DNA of 64,000 nucleotides from Legionella sp. (GCA_002786205.1 PEQM01000041.1:62001-126000), one strand, 5' to 3'; counted from the first letter of the stretch, positions 7,824 to 17,479 are shown. Made by a program: numbers and translations. The notes: a model not told the origin generated them from the sequence alone.

Positions 7824-9617
7824 TCAAGACACTTTCTTTTTAAAACCTAATGCATAGGGATCTAATGTATGGGTGTTTTGATTTCGTTTGACAGCAAACA
7901 AAGTGGCGGGTGTGGCTGAGACAACGGCCGCTTCTTTACGTTGCTCTTTCTTAAAGGATGGCTCCTCATCAGTGGCATGAAGAGGCTGTGAACGTGGCAT
8001 CAATTGGGATGCGGGAATCGTAACATGTTGTTTTGGCGAAGAAGGCGGCGTCGAGCCTTGCTCTTGCCCCTGCGCATTATCCAATAAGGCATAGGATTCA
8101 TTGACTGGCAATAATTTCATTTCCACTTTTATTTGATGTCGCTGAAACCATGCTTTGATCGCCTGCGTTAACTCCCAAAAATCACTTTCCTTACACAGCA
8201 TAAGAACCGTTTTTGTCACCTGCCTGGGTAATTGTAAGGGAGACAACTCCAGCATGTACGCAGCGGTCTCCGGGCTCCATTGCATGACCTTGACCGTGGT
8301 GCTGTTTCCATGCTGCTCTATGGTTTTACAAATAAAAATGGCATTGTTACATAATCTGGGCCAATGCGGGGCAAAAACCGGATCATTGACAAAATCATGC
8401 GCACTATGAAACATTTTAGGTACCATCCATTGTTTCATCATATAATGAAACGAAGATTTTTTTACTGGTGCGGTATACTCCAAGTCGTAGTTAAACAAAT
8501 AAACGCCCCCTTGAAATACAGGAGACAACAAGGCACTGCGCTTGGATTTAAAGTCAATAGGAATGCGTTTTAGCAAACCCGCCCATAATACATCGAAGCC
8601 AAAACGAGCGCTTTGTTCATAATAGTCAAAAAGATCAATCCCACTACCCTTGGTAAGTACTAAGGGCACCTTACTGTGAGCTGCCATGTTGACATGCAAT
8701 GCCAATAAAAGATGACGCAAGGCTCTGACATAAATAAACGGCAATGAACCCGTTGTTGCCGACAGTCCTTTATCTAAAAACTGACTCGTTAATTCAAACA
8801 AAAGGCCTACAGCCAAGACAAATTCTTGGCTCATGAATTTGTGATCTTCACAACGCTCAGGAGTCACCACACGTGTGATATAACGACCATGGTTGATTAT
8901 TTTTAATAACTGCCCCATAGGAGCACCTGCATAGGGTAAATAATGGATACCGCCAATTAACAGCTCATTAGCCCACAAAATACCCAACTCCCTGCCCATG
9001 CCTTTAATTCGACGCGAAGTACTGCATTCTTGTGAATCGCAAAAAGAAGACGGTGGCGATTTTTTATTGGCATTAAAAATGGCCGGAGCAAAGGCATCCA
9101 ACGTGGCAATGTGTACCAAGGTTTCCGCACTTTTTTTCCAGGTGTAAACCTGTATGGCGCATTGCCCCAAAGTCCATGCGCCAGACCATAAAAACAAAGC
9201 CGTATTCGATGGGCTGTCTTTAGGCGGAAAATAATCCCTGGTCTGATGACTTAAAGTATGCAATAGCAGCACCGGAGCAATGTCATGGGTCAGCACATAC
9301 CACATGCCTTGAGCAATTTTATTACCTTCTTGATGCTGCACTAACATGGGTACCGCTTGTTGCAAAGCAATCCCTTGCTCCATAATATGCACCAAGGTAT
9401 TGACGCCAAATTGCAAGCAGCTCATGGTAAAATGAACAGAATATTCTTGCCAGCTCAGCATGCTTGCTGCTTGTGTGGTATTTTCGGTATCGACTGATTT
9501 ATCCAATGCGCCCATTGCGGTCGAGGGTTCGGTAGAAGAGGGGGACGAATGTTTTCCTGTCTCGCCTTTATTCACCAGTGCTTTAATTGTTCCTGTTAAT
9601 ACCGCCCACCAGTTCAT
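7824..9617 (-). CDS. Orphan 597-aa membrane-associated protein
   Basis: No family recognised. The first 60 residues are polar and rich in Ser, Thr and Lys. Residues of about 60 to 350 include five or six hydrophobic stretches that could span or dip into a membrane. The remainder looks soluble and ends in a long low-complexity basic tail. The start ATG at 9617 has an AAGGAG motif nine bases upstream. It is monocistronic, convergent with glmU. A large lineage-specific gene of this kind, with internal hydrophobic hairpins and disordered ends, is compatible with a translocated effector, but nothing in the sequence proves secretion. Confidence 0.72.
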   Translation of the reverse strand: MNWWAVLTGTIKALVNKGETGKHSSPSSTEPSTAMGALDKSVDTENTTQAASMLSWQEYSVHFTMSCLQFGVNTLVHIMEQGIALQQAVPMLVQHQEGNKIAQGMWYVLTHDIAPVLLLHTLSHQTRDYFPPKDSPSNTALFLWSGAWTLGQCAIQVYTWKKSAETLVHIATLDAFAPAIFNANKKSPPSSFCDSQECSTSRRIKGMGRELGILWANELLIGGIHYLPYAGAPMGQLLKIINHGRYITRVVTPERCEDHKFMSQEFVLAVGLLFELTSQFLDKGLSATTGSLPFIYVRALRHLLLALHVNMAAHSKVPLVLTKGSGIDLFDYYEQSARFGFDVLWAGLLKRIPIDFKSKRSALLSPVFQGGVYLFNYDLEYTAPVKKSSFHYMMKQWMVPKMFHSAHDFVNDPVFAPHWPRLCNNAIFICKTIEQHGNSTTVKVMQWSPETAAYMLELSPLQLPRQVTKTVLMLCKESDFWELTQAIKAWFQRHQIKVEMKLLPVNESYALLDNAQGQEQGSTPPSSPKQHVTIPASQLMPRSQPLHATDEEPSFKKEQRKEAAVVSATPATLFAVKRNQNTHTLDPYALGFKKKVS

Positions 9618-9753
9618 AAGACACTCCTTGTTTTACTGCAAAAATTTATTCTAAAATTAAATAAACAGAAAAACCAGAGTAGCTCGTACAAAAAAAACAA
9701 CCCATAGATATTTTATAGAATAACTGCCTTTTATACAGTCAACTGTTTTTTCG

Positions 9754-9784
9754 ATTAATGGCTTTAAATTGAGGGCACGCCCTA
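9754..9784. repeat. 31-bp direct repeat, copy 1 (at higA stop)
   Basis: This 31-base sequence is identical to 10508-10538. Read on the minus strand it begins with the TAG stop codon of the antitoxin gene, followed by the short hairpin AGGGC-GT-GCCCT and an AT-rich tail ending in CCATTAAT. The two copies bracket the higBA remnant. Confidence 0.85.
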
Positions 9785-10105
9785 ATCTAGAATATGCAAA
9801 CCATGTTTTTGTACTACAGAAAGAAGTTTTAAAGCCATGCCACTAGGCCGTTTTGCACCTATCTCCCACTTTTGCACAGTGGATTTACTGGTATTTAAAT
9901 AGCGTGCAAATACAGGCTGACTAACATGGTTTCTTTCTCTAATTTCCTTTATTTGAGCTGCTTCAATCTCTGGAACGTCTATAAGGCATGACTCATCAAA
10001 ATCACGCATAGTGGTTTTATCGATAGCTCCTACATCAAAAAGCGCATTAGCAGAAGAGTGAATCGCTTCGAAAGCTTCACTTTTGTACTTACGTTTTGTT
10101 TTCAT
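9782..10105 (-). CDS. higA: HigA-type antitoxin with helix-turn-helix
   Basis: This 107-residue protein is a type II antitoxin of the HigA/HTH_3 class. The N-terminal half would wrap the toxin. The C-terminal half is a helix-turn-helix (residues of about 60 to 105) with IREREN-like RNHVSQPVFARYLNTS and STVQKWEIGAKRPSG segments, the usual recognition helix and following turn. I use ATG 10105, seven bases after GGAG, instead of the in-frame GTG at 10108. It overlaps the end of the upstream toxin frame by 17 bases, typical of translationally coupled higBA pairs. It should bind its own promoter upstream of the toxin. The gene is intact although its toxin partner is not. Confidence 0.85.
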   Translation of the reverse strand: MKTKRKYKSEAFEAIHSSANALFDVGAIDKTTMRDFDESCLIDVPEIEAAQIKEIRERNHVSQPVFARYLNTSKSTVQKWEIGAKRPSGMALKLLSVVQKHGLHILD

Positions 10106-10437
10106 CACATATCTCCACTAATGATTTGTTCTGCAATAATTTTCTAACTTGTTCTTCGGATAATTTAGCATATACACCAGCAAGCATCCGAAATTTAGCT
10201 AATTCATGATCATCAATATTATCAAGATCCTTTTTTGCAAATAAAAATTCATATACCCAAAATGTCCCACTCTTACTTAAGATAATAGAACGATGCCTAT
10301 TTTCATTTAAATACACCACCACCTAAATCTACAGCCTGCCCTTTAATTACTTGATCAATTGCCATACAAAGCTCAGAGTCCTTAATACGCGCTTTTTTAG
10401 CTGCTTTATTAAACCAACTCGTTTTAAAAACTCTCAT
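10089..10437 (-). pseudogene. higB: HigB/RelE-type toxin, frameshifted
   Basis: The toxin frame begins at ATG 10437 and encodes MRVFKTSWFNKAAKKARI and then VIKGQAVDLGGGVFK before stopping at a TGA near 10305. A second frame, open from before this stop to TAA 10089, continues as LNENRHRSIILSKSGTFWV and DNIDDHELAKF. Joined, the two parts match a full RelE-superfamily toxin of the HigB2 class, except that the usual YKKRL junction is missing. A deletion of about 11 bases, or an equivalent change, is the simplest explanation. RelE-type toxins cut mRNA on the ribosome. This copy should be inactive unless frameshifting rescues it. The antitoxin downstream is intact. Confidence 0.82.
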
Positions 10438-10507
10438 CTAGTGGATTCATATTTATTCTTATTAATTAGTATAGCACCAGGTGTTATGGCTTGCAAATGT
10501 AGGCTCC

Positions 10508-10538
10508 ATTAATGGCTTTAAATTGAGGGCACGCCCTA
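10508..10538. repeat. 31-bp direct repeat, copy 2 (at nth stop)
   Basis: This copy is identical to 9754-9784. On the minus strand it starts with the TAG stop codon of nth and runs through the same AGGGC-GT-GCCCT hairpin. The 754-base unit between equivalent points of the two copies is the higBA module, which suggests insertion downstream of nth with duplication of the boundary. Confidence 0.85.
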
Positions 10539-11171
10539 GCTTTCATTTTTGTCTTTGTATTCACATAAGTCCTTAATAATACAAGACTTGCATTGCGGTT
10601 TTCTTGCTGTACAAACATATCGCCCGTGCAGAATCAACCAATGATGCGCATCTTGCAAGAATTCTTGGTCTATGTTTTTTAACAAACCATGCTCTACAGC
10701 CAACGGGGTTTTTCCCGATGCCAAACCCGTTCGATTCGCCACCCGAAAAATATGGGTGTCAACTGCCATGGTAGGCTGGCCAAAAGCCGTATTTAAAACC
10801 ACATTTGCTGTCTTTCGCCCCACTCCCGGCAAAGACTCCAGGTCTTCTCGTGTTGCTGGAACCTGCCCGGCAAAACGCGCCAGTAACAAAGCGCAGGTGG
10901 TCATAATATGCTCGGCTTTGGTGTTATACAATCCTATCGATTGGATGTAGGTTTTTAAGCGGTCTATTCCTAAATCAAGTATTGCCTGTGGTGTATTGGC
11001 TACTGCAAAAAGACGAAGAGTCGCCTTGTTGACACTGATATCGGTCGCCTGGGCTGAAAGCAGCACTGCAATTAATAACTCAAACGGAGAATGATAAATT
11101 AACTCCGTCTTGGGATGCGGATTGTGGGCGCGAAAGCGAACAAACAGCTCGTGTCTTTGCTTTTTATTCAT
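10536..11171 (-). CDS. nth: Endonuclease III (DNA glycosylase/AP lyase)
   Basis: Endonuclease III removes oxidised pyrimidines and cleaves the abasic site in base excision repair. At 211 residues it has the same length as the E. coli enzyme. The helix-hairpin-helix [13 protein letters not shown] lies near residue 113, with the catalytic Lys in GRKT. The catalytic Asp is in AVDTHIFRV near residue 138. The C-terminal [4Fe-4S] loop [17 protein letters not shown] has the expected C-x6-C-x2-C-x5-C spacing. Its ATG overlaps the rsxB stop codon by four bases, so it is translated from the metG-rsxB-nth transcript. The nth gene follows the rsx operon in E. coli too. Confidence 0.97.
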   Translation of the reverse strand: MNKKQRHELFVRFRAHNPHPKTELIYHSPFELLIAVLLSAQATDISVNKATLRLFAVANTPQAILDLGIDRLKTYIQSIGLYNTKAEHIMTTCALLLARFAGQVPATREDLESLPGVGRKTANVVLNTAFGQPTMAVDTHIFRVANRTGLASGKTPLAVEHGLLKNIDQEFLQDAHHWLILHGRYVCTARKPQCKSCIIKDLCEYKDKNES

Positions 11172-11776
11172 TTGTTCTTTTTCGCTGCCACACGCGCTAA
11201 AGCGCTTTGAATATAATCCTGTTTGGCCTGAACATCAGGTAAATTCATTGTTTTTTGTGCTAATTCCTTTTTTTCTCGATAGGATTGTTGCTGCTCATGT
11301 TCTGCTCTTAAAGCCCTGGCTTTCTTTGCCTGATACCGTCTGCGCGCTGTATTTTTATCATATCCAGCCACAGGAATATCGACCATTTCTATACAATCGA
11401 CGGGACAAGGCGCCACACACAAACCACAACCGGTACATTCATGAGCCAGTACAGCATGCATCAACTTGGCACTGCCAACAATGGCATCGACAGGACAGGC
11501 TTTAATGCATTTGGTACACCCAATACACTCTGCTTCACGAATAAGTGCAACTGAAGGTGCGCGGGTGTTGTTCTTGACTTCATCATAAAAAGAAGACACC
11601 TCTTGCTTTAATAATTTGCCTAAGGCCTCTAAAGTTTCTACACCACCTGGAGGGCACTTGTTAATAGGCGCCAATCCCTGCGCTATGGCTTCGGCATAAG
11701 GCAAACAACCTGCGTAATCGCATTCTCCACATTGAGTCTGTGGCAATAGCGCATCAATTTCATGTACTTTAGCCAT
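11168..11776 (-). CDS. rsxB: RsxB/RnfB-like polyferredoxin without membrane anchor
   Basis: This 202-residue protein carries the RnfB [4Fe-4S] module (CGECDYAGC near residue 16, then a distant CPPGG) and two bacterial ferredoxin motifs, [12 protein letters not shown] near 90 and [12 protein letters not shown] near 120. RnfB is the entry subunit of the Rnf/Rsx electron-transport complex. Here the usual N-terminal membrane helix is missing and the remaining rsx subunits are absent from the neighbourhood, so this is probably a soluble, free-standing electron carrier. The tail after residue 140 is long, basic and Ala-rich. It starts one base after metG ends and overlaps nth. What it delivers electrons to, perhaps an Fe-S enzyme such as Nth, is speculative. 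Confidence 0.85.
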   Translation of the reverse strand: MAKVHEIDALLPQTQCGECDYAGCLPYAEAIAQGLAPINKCPPGGVETLEALGKLLKQEVSSFYDEVKNNTRAPSVALIREAECIGCTKCIKACPVDAIVGSAKLMHAVLAHECTGCGLCVAPCPVDCIEMVDIPVAGYDKNTARRRYQAKKARALRAEHEQQQSYREKKELAQKTMNLPDVQAKQDYIQSALARVAAKKNK

Positions 11777-11777
11777 C

Positions 11778-13790
11778 TTATTTCACCTTCATGCCAGGCA
11801 ATGCACCTGAGTCGGGTTGTAATAAATAAATGCCTTTTCCATCACCTGCTGCCAGCACCATGCCTTCAGACACCCCAAACCGCATGGTTCTTGGTGCCAG
11901 ATTGGCAACCATTAAAGTGAAACGCCCCACCAATGCTTCAGGCGCATAGGCGCTTTTAATGCCGGCAAACACCTGTTTTTCCTTATCACCTAAATCCAGG
12001 CGCAAGCGCAATAACTTATCGGCACCCGCCACCGGTTCTGCACTAATAATTTTAGCAATTCGTAAATCTATCTTGGCAAAATCATCAATACTAATAAAGG
12101 ACTCTTCTTCTGCTACAGGCGCTGTTTTCTTTTGCTCTACGCTTAAGATTTCTTTATTTTGTGCCATCATTGCCTCTATTTTCTCCATTTCCACTCTTTG
12201 CATTAAAGGTGAAAAAGTGGCAATGTCATGATCAAGCAAAGGGGTATCCAGTGAAGCAAAGCACAATGGACCTGCATTAAGAAACTGTTCTGCAGCGAAA
12301 GCCGTTTGCGGAATAACCGGTTTTAAATAGGTTATTAACAAACGAAACAAGTTAATTCCCATGGAACAAATGGCCTGCACCTCTTCTGCACGAGACTCTT
12401 CCTTCGCCAAGACCCAAGGCTTATTGGCATCAATGTACTGATTCACCTTATCCGCACAATCCATAATCAGACGAATGGCTTTGGCATAATCACGCTGCAC
12501 ATAGGCCTCCACAATCTCTTCACGCATGATCAGTAATTGCTGATACAAAGCAGGTTGCGCCAAAGTAGCGCTCAAGCGGTTAGCAAAGCGCTTGTTAATA
12601 AAACCGGCACAACGGCTGGCAATATTCACCACTTTCCCTACCAAATCCGCATTCACTCGATTAATAAAATCAGTGAAATTTAAATCCAGATCATCGACCC
12701 GACCATTCAGTTTTGCGGCAAAATAATAACGCAGATATTCCGGATGCAAATGCTCTAGATAAGTACGCGCTTCTAAGAAAGTCCCTCTGGATTTGGACAT
12801 TTTTTGTCCGTCCACGGTTAAAAAACCATGGGTAAATACAGCCGTTGGCGTGCGATGTCCACTGGCGGCTAAAAGAGCAGGCCAAAACAAGGCATGAAAA
12901 TAAACAATGTCCTTGCCCACAAAATGATACAACTCCGTTGTACTGTCTTGATGCCAAAACTCAGCAAAAGAAAGGCCTTGCTCATCACAATATTTCTTAA
13001 AGCTGGCCATATAGCCGATAGGTGCATCAAGCCAGACATAGAAATATTTGTCTACCGTACCAGGAATAGGAAAGCCAAAATAAGGGGCGTCACGCGAGAT
13101 ATCCCATTGTTTTAAGCCTTGTAAAAACCATTCATTTAGTTTGTTAGCCACCTCTGTTTGTAAATGACCTTGCTGTGTCCATTCTTTCAACAAGCTTTCA
13201 TAACGAGGCAAATCAAAAAAATAATGTTCTGATTCTTTTTCTATGGGCTTGGCGCCTGAAATAGCCGATACCGCATCGATTAAATCAGTTGGAGCATAAG
13301 TCGCCCCACAGGCTTCGCAGTTATCACCATACTGATCGGGCGTTTTACATTTAGGACAGGTTCCTTTTACATAGCGATCAGGCAAAAACATAGACTTCAC
13401 CGGATCATAGGCTTGACTGATGGTTTTTTTAACAATCGCGCCGGCTTGCTCCAATTGACGATAAATCAAAGCGGATAAAGCCTTATTTTCTTCAGAATGG
13501 GTCGTATGATAACAGTCATAATCAATAGCAAAAGCTTTAAAATCACGCTCATGGCTTAATTTAATTTCTGCGGTTAATGCCTCAGGACTTATCCCCATTT
13601 GCTCGGCTTTAAGCATGATGGGTGTGCCATGTGCGTCATCACCACAGACGCTGATACATTGAATACCCAACATTTTATGAGTACGTACCCAAATATCTGT
13701 TTGAATATGCTCCACCATATGTCCTAAATGAAGATGCCCATTTGCATAGGGAAGCGCACTGGTTACCAGCATTTTGCGTTCTGTAGCCAT
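11778..13790 (-). CDS. metG: Methionyl-tRNA synthetase
   Basis: MetG charges tRNA-Met. I start it at ATG 13790 (670 residues; E. coli 677), because the [18 protein letters not shown] start matches the family; an upstream in-frame start would add eleven unmatched residues. The HIGH-type motif appears as HLHLGH near residue 20. A zinc knuckle [17 protein letters not shown] lies near 145. KMSKS is seen as KMSKSRGTF near 333. The C-terminal 100 residues are an OB-fold tRNA-binding domain used for dimerisation ([13 protein letters not shown]-type segment). It heads a compact metG-rsxB-nth unit and is divergent from ubiX. Confidence 0.97.
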   Translation of the reverse strand: MATERKMLVTSALPYANGHLHLGHMVEHIQTDIWVRTHKMLGIQCISVCGDDAHGTPIMLKAEQMGISPEALTAEIKLSHERDFKAFAIDYDCYHTTHSEENKALSALIYRQLEQAGAIVKKTISQAYDPVKSMFLPDRYVKGTCPKCKTPDQYGDNCEACGATYAPTDLIDAVSAISGAKPIEKESEHYFFDLPRYESLLKEWTQQGHLQTEVANKLNEWFLQGLKQWDISRDAPYFGFPIPGTVDKYFYVWLDAPIGYMASFKKYCDEQGLSFAEFWHQDSTTELYHFVGKDIVYFHALFWPALLAASGHRTPTAVFTHGFLTVDGQKMSKSRGTFLEARTYLEHLHPEYLRYYFAAKLNGRVDDLDLNFTDFINRVNADLVGKVVNIASRCAGFINKRFANRLSATLAQPALYQQLLIMREEIVEAYVQRDYAKAIRLIMDCADKVNQYIDANKPWVLAKEESRAEEVQAICSMGINLFRLLITYLKPVIPQTAFAAEQFLNAGPLCFASLDTPLLDHDIATFSPLMQRVEMEKIEAMMAQNKEILSVEQKKTAPVAEEESFISIDDFAKIDLRIAKIISAEPVAGADKLLRLRLDLGDKEKQVFAGIKSAYAPEALVGRFTLMVANLAPRTMRFGVSEGMVLAAGDGKGIYLLQPDSGALPGMKVK

Positions 13791-13919
13791 AAAATCAAAA
13801 CCTACTAGAGTAAAAATCGGCAATTATAGCGTAAAGAAAGAATAAATGCTGTAGGGAAATGTTTGCTATACTGTGCTGGCAATCAAATCAATCGACACCG
13901 TATTAACTGGCAGGTATTT

Positions 13920-14489
13920 ATGACAACAAAATCCAGACTCATTGTAGGTATTAGTGGCTCCTCAGGAATTATCTACGGCATTACCTTGCTCCAGGAGTTA
14001 AAGAAATTAAATATAGAAACACATCTGATAGTCAGTAAAGCAGGGCAGTTAACCCGAGCCTATGAAACGGACTTGAGTGCGGCAGAATTACGCGAGCTGG
14101 CCGATGTGTCTTATTCCTATAATGACATCAGTGCCCCCATAGCCAGTGGCTCATTTAAAACATTAGGTATGATCATCGCCCCTTGCTCCATGAATACGCT
14201 AGGCGAGATAGCACACAGCTTAAGCTCTAATTTGTTGGCTCGTGCTGCCGATGTGGTATTAAAAGAACGACGACGCCTGGTACTGCTGCCCAGAGAAGCA
14301 CCACTACATCTAGGTCATTTGGAAAACATGATAAAAGTAACCCAGCAAGGAGGCATTATATACCCCCCTGTCCCGGCATTTTACAATAAACCACAAACCC
14401 TGACCGACATCATAGAAGATACCGTTGGCAGGGTATTGGATTTGTTTGATTGCAATAGCAGCCTGGTAAGTCGCTGGAAAGAGGACTAG
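13920..14489 (+). CDS. ubiX: Flavin prenyltransferase
   Basis: UbiX attaches a dimethylallyl group to FMN, making the prenylated cofactor needed by the UbiD decarboxylase of ubiquinone synthesis, which is encoded at 58645-60114. At 189 residues the ATG 13920 start gives the same length as E. coli UbiX; the longer frame from 13863 adds a non-homologous leader. The N-terminal IVGISGSSGIIYG flavin-binding loop, the IIAPCSMNTLGEIA segment near residue 85 and the LVLLPREAPLH segment near 120 are diagnostic. An AGG motif lies six bases upstream. It is divergent from metG and monocistronic. Confidence 0.96.
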   Translation: MTTKSRLIVGISGSSGIIYGITLLQELKKLNIETHLIVSKAGQLTRAYETDLSAAELRELADVSYSYNDISAPIASGSFKTLGMIIAPCSMNTLGEIAHSLSSNLLARAADVVLKERRRLVLLPREAPLHLGHLENMIKVTQQGGIIYPPVPAFYNKPQTLTDIIEDTVGRVLDLFDCNSSLVSRWKED

Positions 14490-14523
14490 CGGATAAAACC
14501 ACGACCCCTCTGCTACGGCTTGC

Positions 14524-15207
14524 TTAGCGCATTTGATAAATCAGCGGTGATTCTTGCGGCTCATCGACAGACAAAGAGCGCTCTTCACGCATGGCTCGTC
14601 GCGCGCGCGCTGGCATGAGGGTATAAAGCGGTGCGGCTGGTGAAGTACCCCCTAATTGGCTTAATGCGCTGGCACTGTGAGTGTATTCCTCATGTTCCGA
14701 CACATTAAAATCCTCCGCCGCCGCAGCCGATTGAGGGCAGCAGCAACGCAGGACAGTTTGTAATCCGGCAGTGATGGCTGCCAGTGAAAATACAGCCACT
14801 GCCGAGACACTTGCCGCTAGCCCACCTATGGCGGCAACCTGCATCGCAAACTCGGTACCAAATAAAGAGGCGATAGAATAACCACCTATAGCATAATTAG
14901 CGACCAGCGCTAGTGCAGAAGGCCAAAAGCCTACGATTAAGGCAGCAAGGCTCCCTAAAAATACAGCGGACCAAAAAGCACTGGCAATAGTATCTCTATT
15001 GCTCTTGATAAAATGAGTGATATTTTTGCCTAAGGTGCTTATTAACCAAAAAACACCTGCCACGCTGCCGGTGATCATCCCCAACACACCTGGAAAGGCA
15101 TTTTTTTGATCTTTACTTATTTTACCGTCTCTGCTTCGCTTGTAATCACCCAAAAAGAAAGTGACTAAATGCCCTAATAAATCGGCTGGAAGACGAAATA
15201 ATGTCAT
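14524..15207 (-). CDS. Orphan 227-aa multi-spanning membrane protein
   Basis: No family recognised. It has about four hydrophobic segments between residues 40 and 155, separated by short loops, then a CCCPQ cluster near residue 155 and a polar, Arg- and Ser-rich C-terminal tail of about 65 residues. The start ATG at 15207 has a strong GAGGAG ribosome binding site. The Cys cluster next to the last membrane segment might be lipidated or bind metal; this is speculation. Neighbours (ubiX, queC) give no functional clue. Confidence 0.68.
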   Translation of the reverse strand: MTLFRLPADLLGHLVTFFLGDYKRSRDGKISKDQKNAFPGVLGMITGSVAGVFWLISTLGKNITHFIKSNRDTIASAFWSAVFLGSLAALIVGFWPSALALVANYAIGGYSIASLFGTEFAMQVAAIGGLAASVSAVAVFSLAAITAGLQTVLRCCCPQSAAAAEDFNVSEHEEYTHSASALSQLGGTSPAAPLYTLMPARARRAMREERSLSVDEPQESPLIYQMR

Positions 15208-15282
15208 TAATTACTCCTCATTATAAAAAATCAAAAGAATGGTCTCAATAAACTCATTCTTCGTGAAACAGTAAGGTCGCGG

Positions 15283-15957
15283 TTAACTTCTGTAACGGGT
15301 GGGATCAGGCAAGCCTGCCTCAATAAATCCTTTTTTTCTAAAGGTACAACTGTCACAATAACCGCAGGCTTCACCTTGTTCATTGGCCTGATAGCAAGAC
15401 AAAGTCAAACTGTAGTCTACGCCCAAGCCATGGCCTAATTGCACGGTTTTCACTTTACTAAGATATTGTAAAGGCGCATGAACAGTGAATGAATCGCCAC
15501 TCACTCCTGCTTTGGTTGCCAGATTGGCCATCGTTTGAAATGCACTAATAAACTCAGGACGACAATCAGGGTAATGAGAAAAGTCAATGGAGCTTGCACC
15601 AATAAAAATATCACGCGCCCCTATCGACTCAGCAAAACCCAGGGCCAGAGAGAGAAAAATAGTATTCCTCGCTGGCACATAAGTCACCGGAATGGCTTCG
15701 CTCTCAATATATTGAGGAACATCAATCGATGAATCGGTTAATGCAGAACCGGCAAACAAGCTGGTATCTAAGGTAATAATTTTATGCGCTGTAACTTGCA
15801 TGGCTTGTGCTACACGCTTTGCTGCCTCCAACTCTATGCTGTGTTTTTGCCCATAAGAAAAACTAAGCGCAAAGCAAGAAAACCCTGCTGATTTTGCCAA
15901 AGCCAAACAGGTGGTTGAATCCAATCCACCGGATAATAAAATGACCGCTTTTTTCAT
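15283..15957 (-). CDS. queC: 7-cyano-7-deazaguanine synthase
   Basis: QueC converts 7-carboxy-7-deazaguanine to preQ0 in queuosine biosynthesis, using ATP and ammonia. The PP-loop SGGLDSTTC stands at residue 9. The zinc site is the C-terminal cluster in [18 protein letters not shown]. The EL-x-AAKRVA and [10 protein letters not shown] segments are also typical. I start at ATG 15957, nine bases after AAGG, giving the usual [12 protein letters not shown]-terminus; an upstream in-frame ATG at 15963 would add two residues. About 224 residues, near the usual 230. Confidence 0.95.
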   Translation of the reverse strand: MKKAVILLSGGLDSTTCLALAKSAGFSCFALSFSYGQKHSIELEAAKRVAQAMQVTAHKIITLDTSLFAGSALTDSSIDVPQYIESEAIPVTYVPARNTIFLSLALGFAESIGARDIFIGASSIDFSHYPDCRPEFISAFQTMANLATKAGVSGDSFTVHAPLQYLSKVKTVQLGHGLGVDYSLTLSCYQANEQGEACGYCDSCTFRKKGFIEAGLPDPTRYRS

Positions 15958-16045
15958 CTTCATTCACCTTCATCAATACAAGCATTGCCTGTGCTTAAAA
16001 ATTCCTGCTAGAATGCTGAGCAATTATGCCACAATTAGGAATGTG

Positions 16046-17479
16046 ATGACCAATTTTTTATATCCTGTGATTCTTGCCGGAGGCTCTGGTACCCGTTTAT
16101 GGCCTCTATCCAGACAAAATTTTCCTAAGCAATTTTTAGCCCTCAACAATGAGGCTTCCTTACTGCAACAGACCATGCAGCGCATCACCCAATTACAAAG
16201 CAATCCGCCTCTTATTGTCAGCAATGAGGCACATTATTTTCTTTGCCAGGAACAATTACAATCTTTTAACCAACAACCGACTTATTTGCTAGAACCTTGC
16301 GCCCGCAATACGGCACCAGCCATTGCCTGTGCGGCGCATTATCTGTTAGAAACCGTGGGGAAAGAGGCCATCATGTTGATTTTGCCTTCTGACCATTGGA
16401 TAGGTAATGAATGGGCCTGGTGTGATGCCATGCAACAAGGAGCGCAATTTGTAGCTCAAAACCAAGCCATCCTTACTTTTGGCATCACTCCTGATAAGCC
16501 TAAAACCGGTTATGGCTATATTGAAGCAGGAGCTGTTTGGGATTCGTCCATTCAAAAAGTCAACTGTTTCAAAGAAAAGCCCTGTGAAGAAACGGCTGCT
16601 CAATTGATTGCCCAAGGCAATTATTACTGGAACAGTGGTATGTTTGTCTGCCGTGCTGATTTTTATCTTGACCAACTCCAACAATTGGCACCGGATATCT
16701 ACCAACACAGTCAACAAGCTGTAGCCCATGCAACCCGCCATCATGATTTTCTTCGCTTGAATGAAACGCATTTTGCAGCCTGTAAGGCAGAGTCTATTGA
16801 CTATGCCATCATGGAAAAAACTCAACACGCCGCCATTCTTCCCATCGATATGCCCTGGAGTGATTTAGGCTGTTGGTCCGCTGTTGCAGAAGCCAATATC
16901 TCAGATGAACAAGGCAATAGCATCTTGGGGAAAGCGATCACCCAAGACAGTTACAACTGCTTTATCAACAGCGAAAACCTACTGATTACTACCATCGGCG
17001 TCAAAGATCAGATTATTGTCGCCACTAATGATGCCGTTTTAGTCGCCGACAAAAAATACTCTCAAGATGTAAAAGAACTAGTCAACACCCTGCAAAAAGA
17101 GCATCAGCAACTCACCTTAGAGCATGCTAAAGTCAATCGTCCGTGGGGATATTTTGAAATTCTGGCTGAAGGGCCTGCCTTTAAAGTCAAAAGACTGATG
17201 GTCAAACCAGGGGCTAAATTGTCTTTGCAAAAACACCAGCATCGAGCGGAACACTGGGTTGTTGTTGCCGGGCTTGCGGAAGTAATCAATCATGACCAAA
17301 CCATTCATTTGAGTAGAAACCAGTCCACCTACATCCCTAAAAACACTTTACATCGCTTGACTAATAATGGCACAGAGCCACTGTATGTCATTGAAGTCCA
17401 AAGTGGTGACTATCTGGGCGAAGACGACATTCAGCGTTTTGATGACCTCTATGCCCGAGAACAAATGGTGTCTGCTTGA
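16046..17479 (+). CDS. manC: Mannose-1-phosphate guanylyltransferase / mannose-6-phosphate isomerase
   Basis: This bifunctional type II enzyme makes GDP-mannose for exopolysaccharide or lipopolysaccharide. It has 477 residues from ATG 16046, which has an AGGA motif five bases upstream; a longer frame from 15911 overlaps queC and is not homologous. The N-terminal ILAGGSGTRLWPLSR motif and FPKQFL follow the nucleotidyltransferase pattern. The C-terminal cupin isomerase domain (residues of about 370 to 470) shows RPWGYFE, the QKHQHRAEHW metal-binding motif and a THLSR/STYIPKNTLHRL segment. It is divergent from queC and distant from the polysaccharide genes at the window's left edge, which it could supply. 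Confidence 0.95.
   Translation: MTNFLYPVILAGGSGTRLWPLSRQNFPKQFLALNNEASLLQQTMQRITQLQSNPPLIVSNEAHYFLCQEQLQSFNQQPTYLLEPCARNTAPAIACAAHYLLETVGKEAIMLILPSDHWIGNEWAWCDAMQQGAQFVAQNQAILTFGITPDKPKTGYGYIEAGAVWDSSIQKVNCFKEKPCEETAAQLIAQGNYYWNSGMFVCRADFYLDQLQQLAPDIYQHSQQAVAHATRHHDFLRLNETHFAACKAESIDYAIMEKTQHAAILPIDMPWSDLGCWSAVAEANISDEQGNSILGKAITQDSYNCFINSENLLITTIGVKDQIIVATNDAVLVADKKYSQDVKELVNTLQKEHQQLTLEHAKVNRPWGYFEILAEGPAFKVKRLMVKPGAKLSLQKHQHRAEHWVVVAGLAEVINHDQTIHLSRNQSTYIPKNTLHRLTNNGTEPLYVIEVQSGDYLGEDDIQRFDDLYAREQMVSA

Noticed and set aside
15262-15277. A possible parS half-site, CGTGAAACAG, near queC
   Set aside because: Only one half of the TGTTTCAC-GTGAAACA consensus is present; the left half matches at three of eight positions.
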